Origin: DROE01 sp964569865
GTDB taxonomy: Bacteria; Pseudomonadota; Alphaproteobacteria; Rhizobiales; Devosiaceae
DNA length: 16,163 bases
NCBI GenBank assembly: GCA_964569865.1
Contig: CAZMVQ010000056.1
Coordinates: 1-16,163, forward strand
Direction of reading: 5' to 3'
The position numbers and the translations under genes are program-made. Of the stretch, positions 15,432 through 16,163 are shown in pieces (positions within the stretch are counted from its first letter, which is position 1; the number at the start of each line of letters is the position of its first letter). The notes below the pieces were generated by a model. It was given only the letters and a program-made list of their open reading frames with translations, did no database searches and had not been told where the DNA came from.

Positions 15432-16095
15432 GGATCATATATCCGGCACCACGTATGGTTTGCAATAAACTGGTCTTGTGACCACGATCAATTTTGGCAC
15501 GCAGGCGTGACATATGCACATCAATGACGTTGGTCTGGGGGTCAAAATGATAGTCCCAGACATTTTCCAGCAACATGGTGCGGGTGACCACCTGCCCGGA
15601 ATATTTCATCAAAAATTCCAGCAAACGATATTCGCGCGGTTGCAGGGCAATTTTTTCATTCCCGCGTTTTACCGCCCGTGACAGGCGATCAAGGGTCAGA
15701 TCGCCAACCTGAAAAACCGATGCTGCCTCTATCGGGCTGGCGCGGCGGGCCAATACTTCGACACGGGCCAGCAATTCAGAAAAGGCATAGGGTTTGGCCA
15801 GATAATCATCGCCACCGGAGCGCAGCCCCGTTACCCGGTCTTCAACTTCACCAAGAGCTGAAAGAATGAGTACCGGGGTTCGATTATCTTCGGCGCGCAA
15901 TGATTCAATAATTGAAATTCCATCGCGCCTAGGCAGCATGCGATCAATTATCAGGACATCATAATCCATGCCGGAGGCCATGGCGAAGCCGGTTTCCCCA
16001 TCCGCTGCATGGTGAGCCACATGGCCCGCTTCATCCAAAGCCTGCATGAGGTAGGTTGCCGCTTCGCGATCATCTTCAATCAATAATATTTTCAT
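15424..16095 (-). CDS. OmpR/PhoB-family response regulator
   Basis: This DNA-binding response regulator is activated by phosphorylation, presumably from the kinase encoded directly after it. The 223-residue protein has an N-terminal receiver domain with the acidic pair Asp8/Asp9 (IEDDR), phosphoacceptor Asp51 (LIIDRMLP), conserved Ser79 and Lys101 (LAKPYAFSEL). A winged-helix output domain spans about 128-223, with LQPREYRLLEFLM at 151-163 and VDVHMSRLRAKID-like recognition residues at 191-203, ending TIRGAGYMIRA. The ATG is preceded by AGGAT. It is the first gene of the regulator-kinase-glnE cluster, with a 68-base leader to the window edge dominated by a strong hairpin. The regulon cannot be read from this window. 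Confidence 0.96.
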   Translation of the reverse strand: MKILLIEDDREAATYLMQALDEAGHVAHHAADGETGFAMASGMDYDVLIIDRMLPRRDGISIIESLRAEDNRTPVLILSALGEVEDRVTGLRSGGDDYLAKPYAFSELLARVEVLARRASPIEAASVFQVGDLTLDRLSRAVKRGNEKIALQPREYRLLEFLMKYSGQVVTRTMLLENVWDYHFDPQTNVIDVHMSRLRAKIDRGHKTSLLQTIRGAGYMIRA

Positions 16096-16133
16096 CGATC
16101 AGATCCTAGGCAAATTCACTCCTTAGAGCAATC

Positions 16134-16163
16134 TGCGGCCCCCGAAAGAATTCGGGGGCCGCA
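16134..16163. terminator. Strong 13-bp hairpin at the window edge
   Basis: TGCGGCCCCCGAA and TTCGGGGGCCGCA pair perfectly around the loop AGAA. It most likely ends transcription of a gene lying to the right of the window. On the minus strand no U tract follows, since the next bases read GATTGCTC; the plus-strand flank lies outside the window. It could instead fold in the leader of the response-regulator transcript. Confidence 0.7.

Overview
The window reads as ordinary chromosomal DNA from an alphaproteobacterium, most probably of the order Hyphomicrobiales (Rhizobiales). This rests on three things: an ATP-type PEP carboxykinase close to a LacI-family regulator, an OmpR-type regulator / HAMP kinase / glnE cluster of the kind I recall from that order, and a palindromic intergenic repeat resembling those in rhizobial genomes. 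The genus is not identifiable by eye. No tRNA, rRNA, CRISPR array, insertion sequence or phage gene was seen. Coding density is high and no gene-free stretch exceeds about 300 bases.

Layout. (1) 13-4193, minus strand: central carbon metabolism, with class II fructose-bisphosphate aldolase, PEP carboxykinase (pckA) and a LacI-family regulator. Two identical 50-bp palindromic repeats lie between pckA and the aldolase. Two near-identical 16-bp palindromes with a central CpG lie between the regulator gene and pckA and are strong operator candidates. (2) 4389-8948, minus strand: a transport operon in transcription order dctQ-dctM-dctP (TRAP transporter), a TauE/SafE-type anion exporter, then a family 2 glycosyltransferase. 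(3) 9044-11009, plus strand: a membrane methyltransferase of the ICMT/PEMT type and a two-helix membrane histidine kinase without a neighbouring response regulator. (4) 11006-16095, minus strand: response regulator, sensor kinase and glnE (glutamine synthetase adenylyltransferase/adenylyl-removing enzyme), tightly packed. The plus-strand kinase and glnE are convergent and share four bases at their stop codons. A 13-bp perfect hairpin closes the window.

How the genes work together. Aldolase and PEP carboxykinase carry out gluconeogenic steps, and the adjacent LacI-type regulator with its operator-like sites is the obvious candidate to control pckA. The TRAP transporter imports an organic anion; the linked TauE/SafE protein hints, without proof, at a sulfonate or another substrate whose breakdown releases an anion. 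The response regulator and kinase form a complete two-component system that probably shares a transcript with glnE.

I see no wholly new multi-gene system. The most interesting signals are the paired palindromes before pckA, the duplicated start region and tandem codon repeat at the pckA N-terminus, the identical tandem palindromic repeats, and a tauE gene whose only good Shine-Dalgarno sequence points to an ATT codon.
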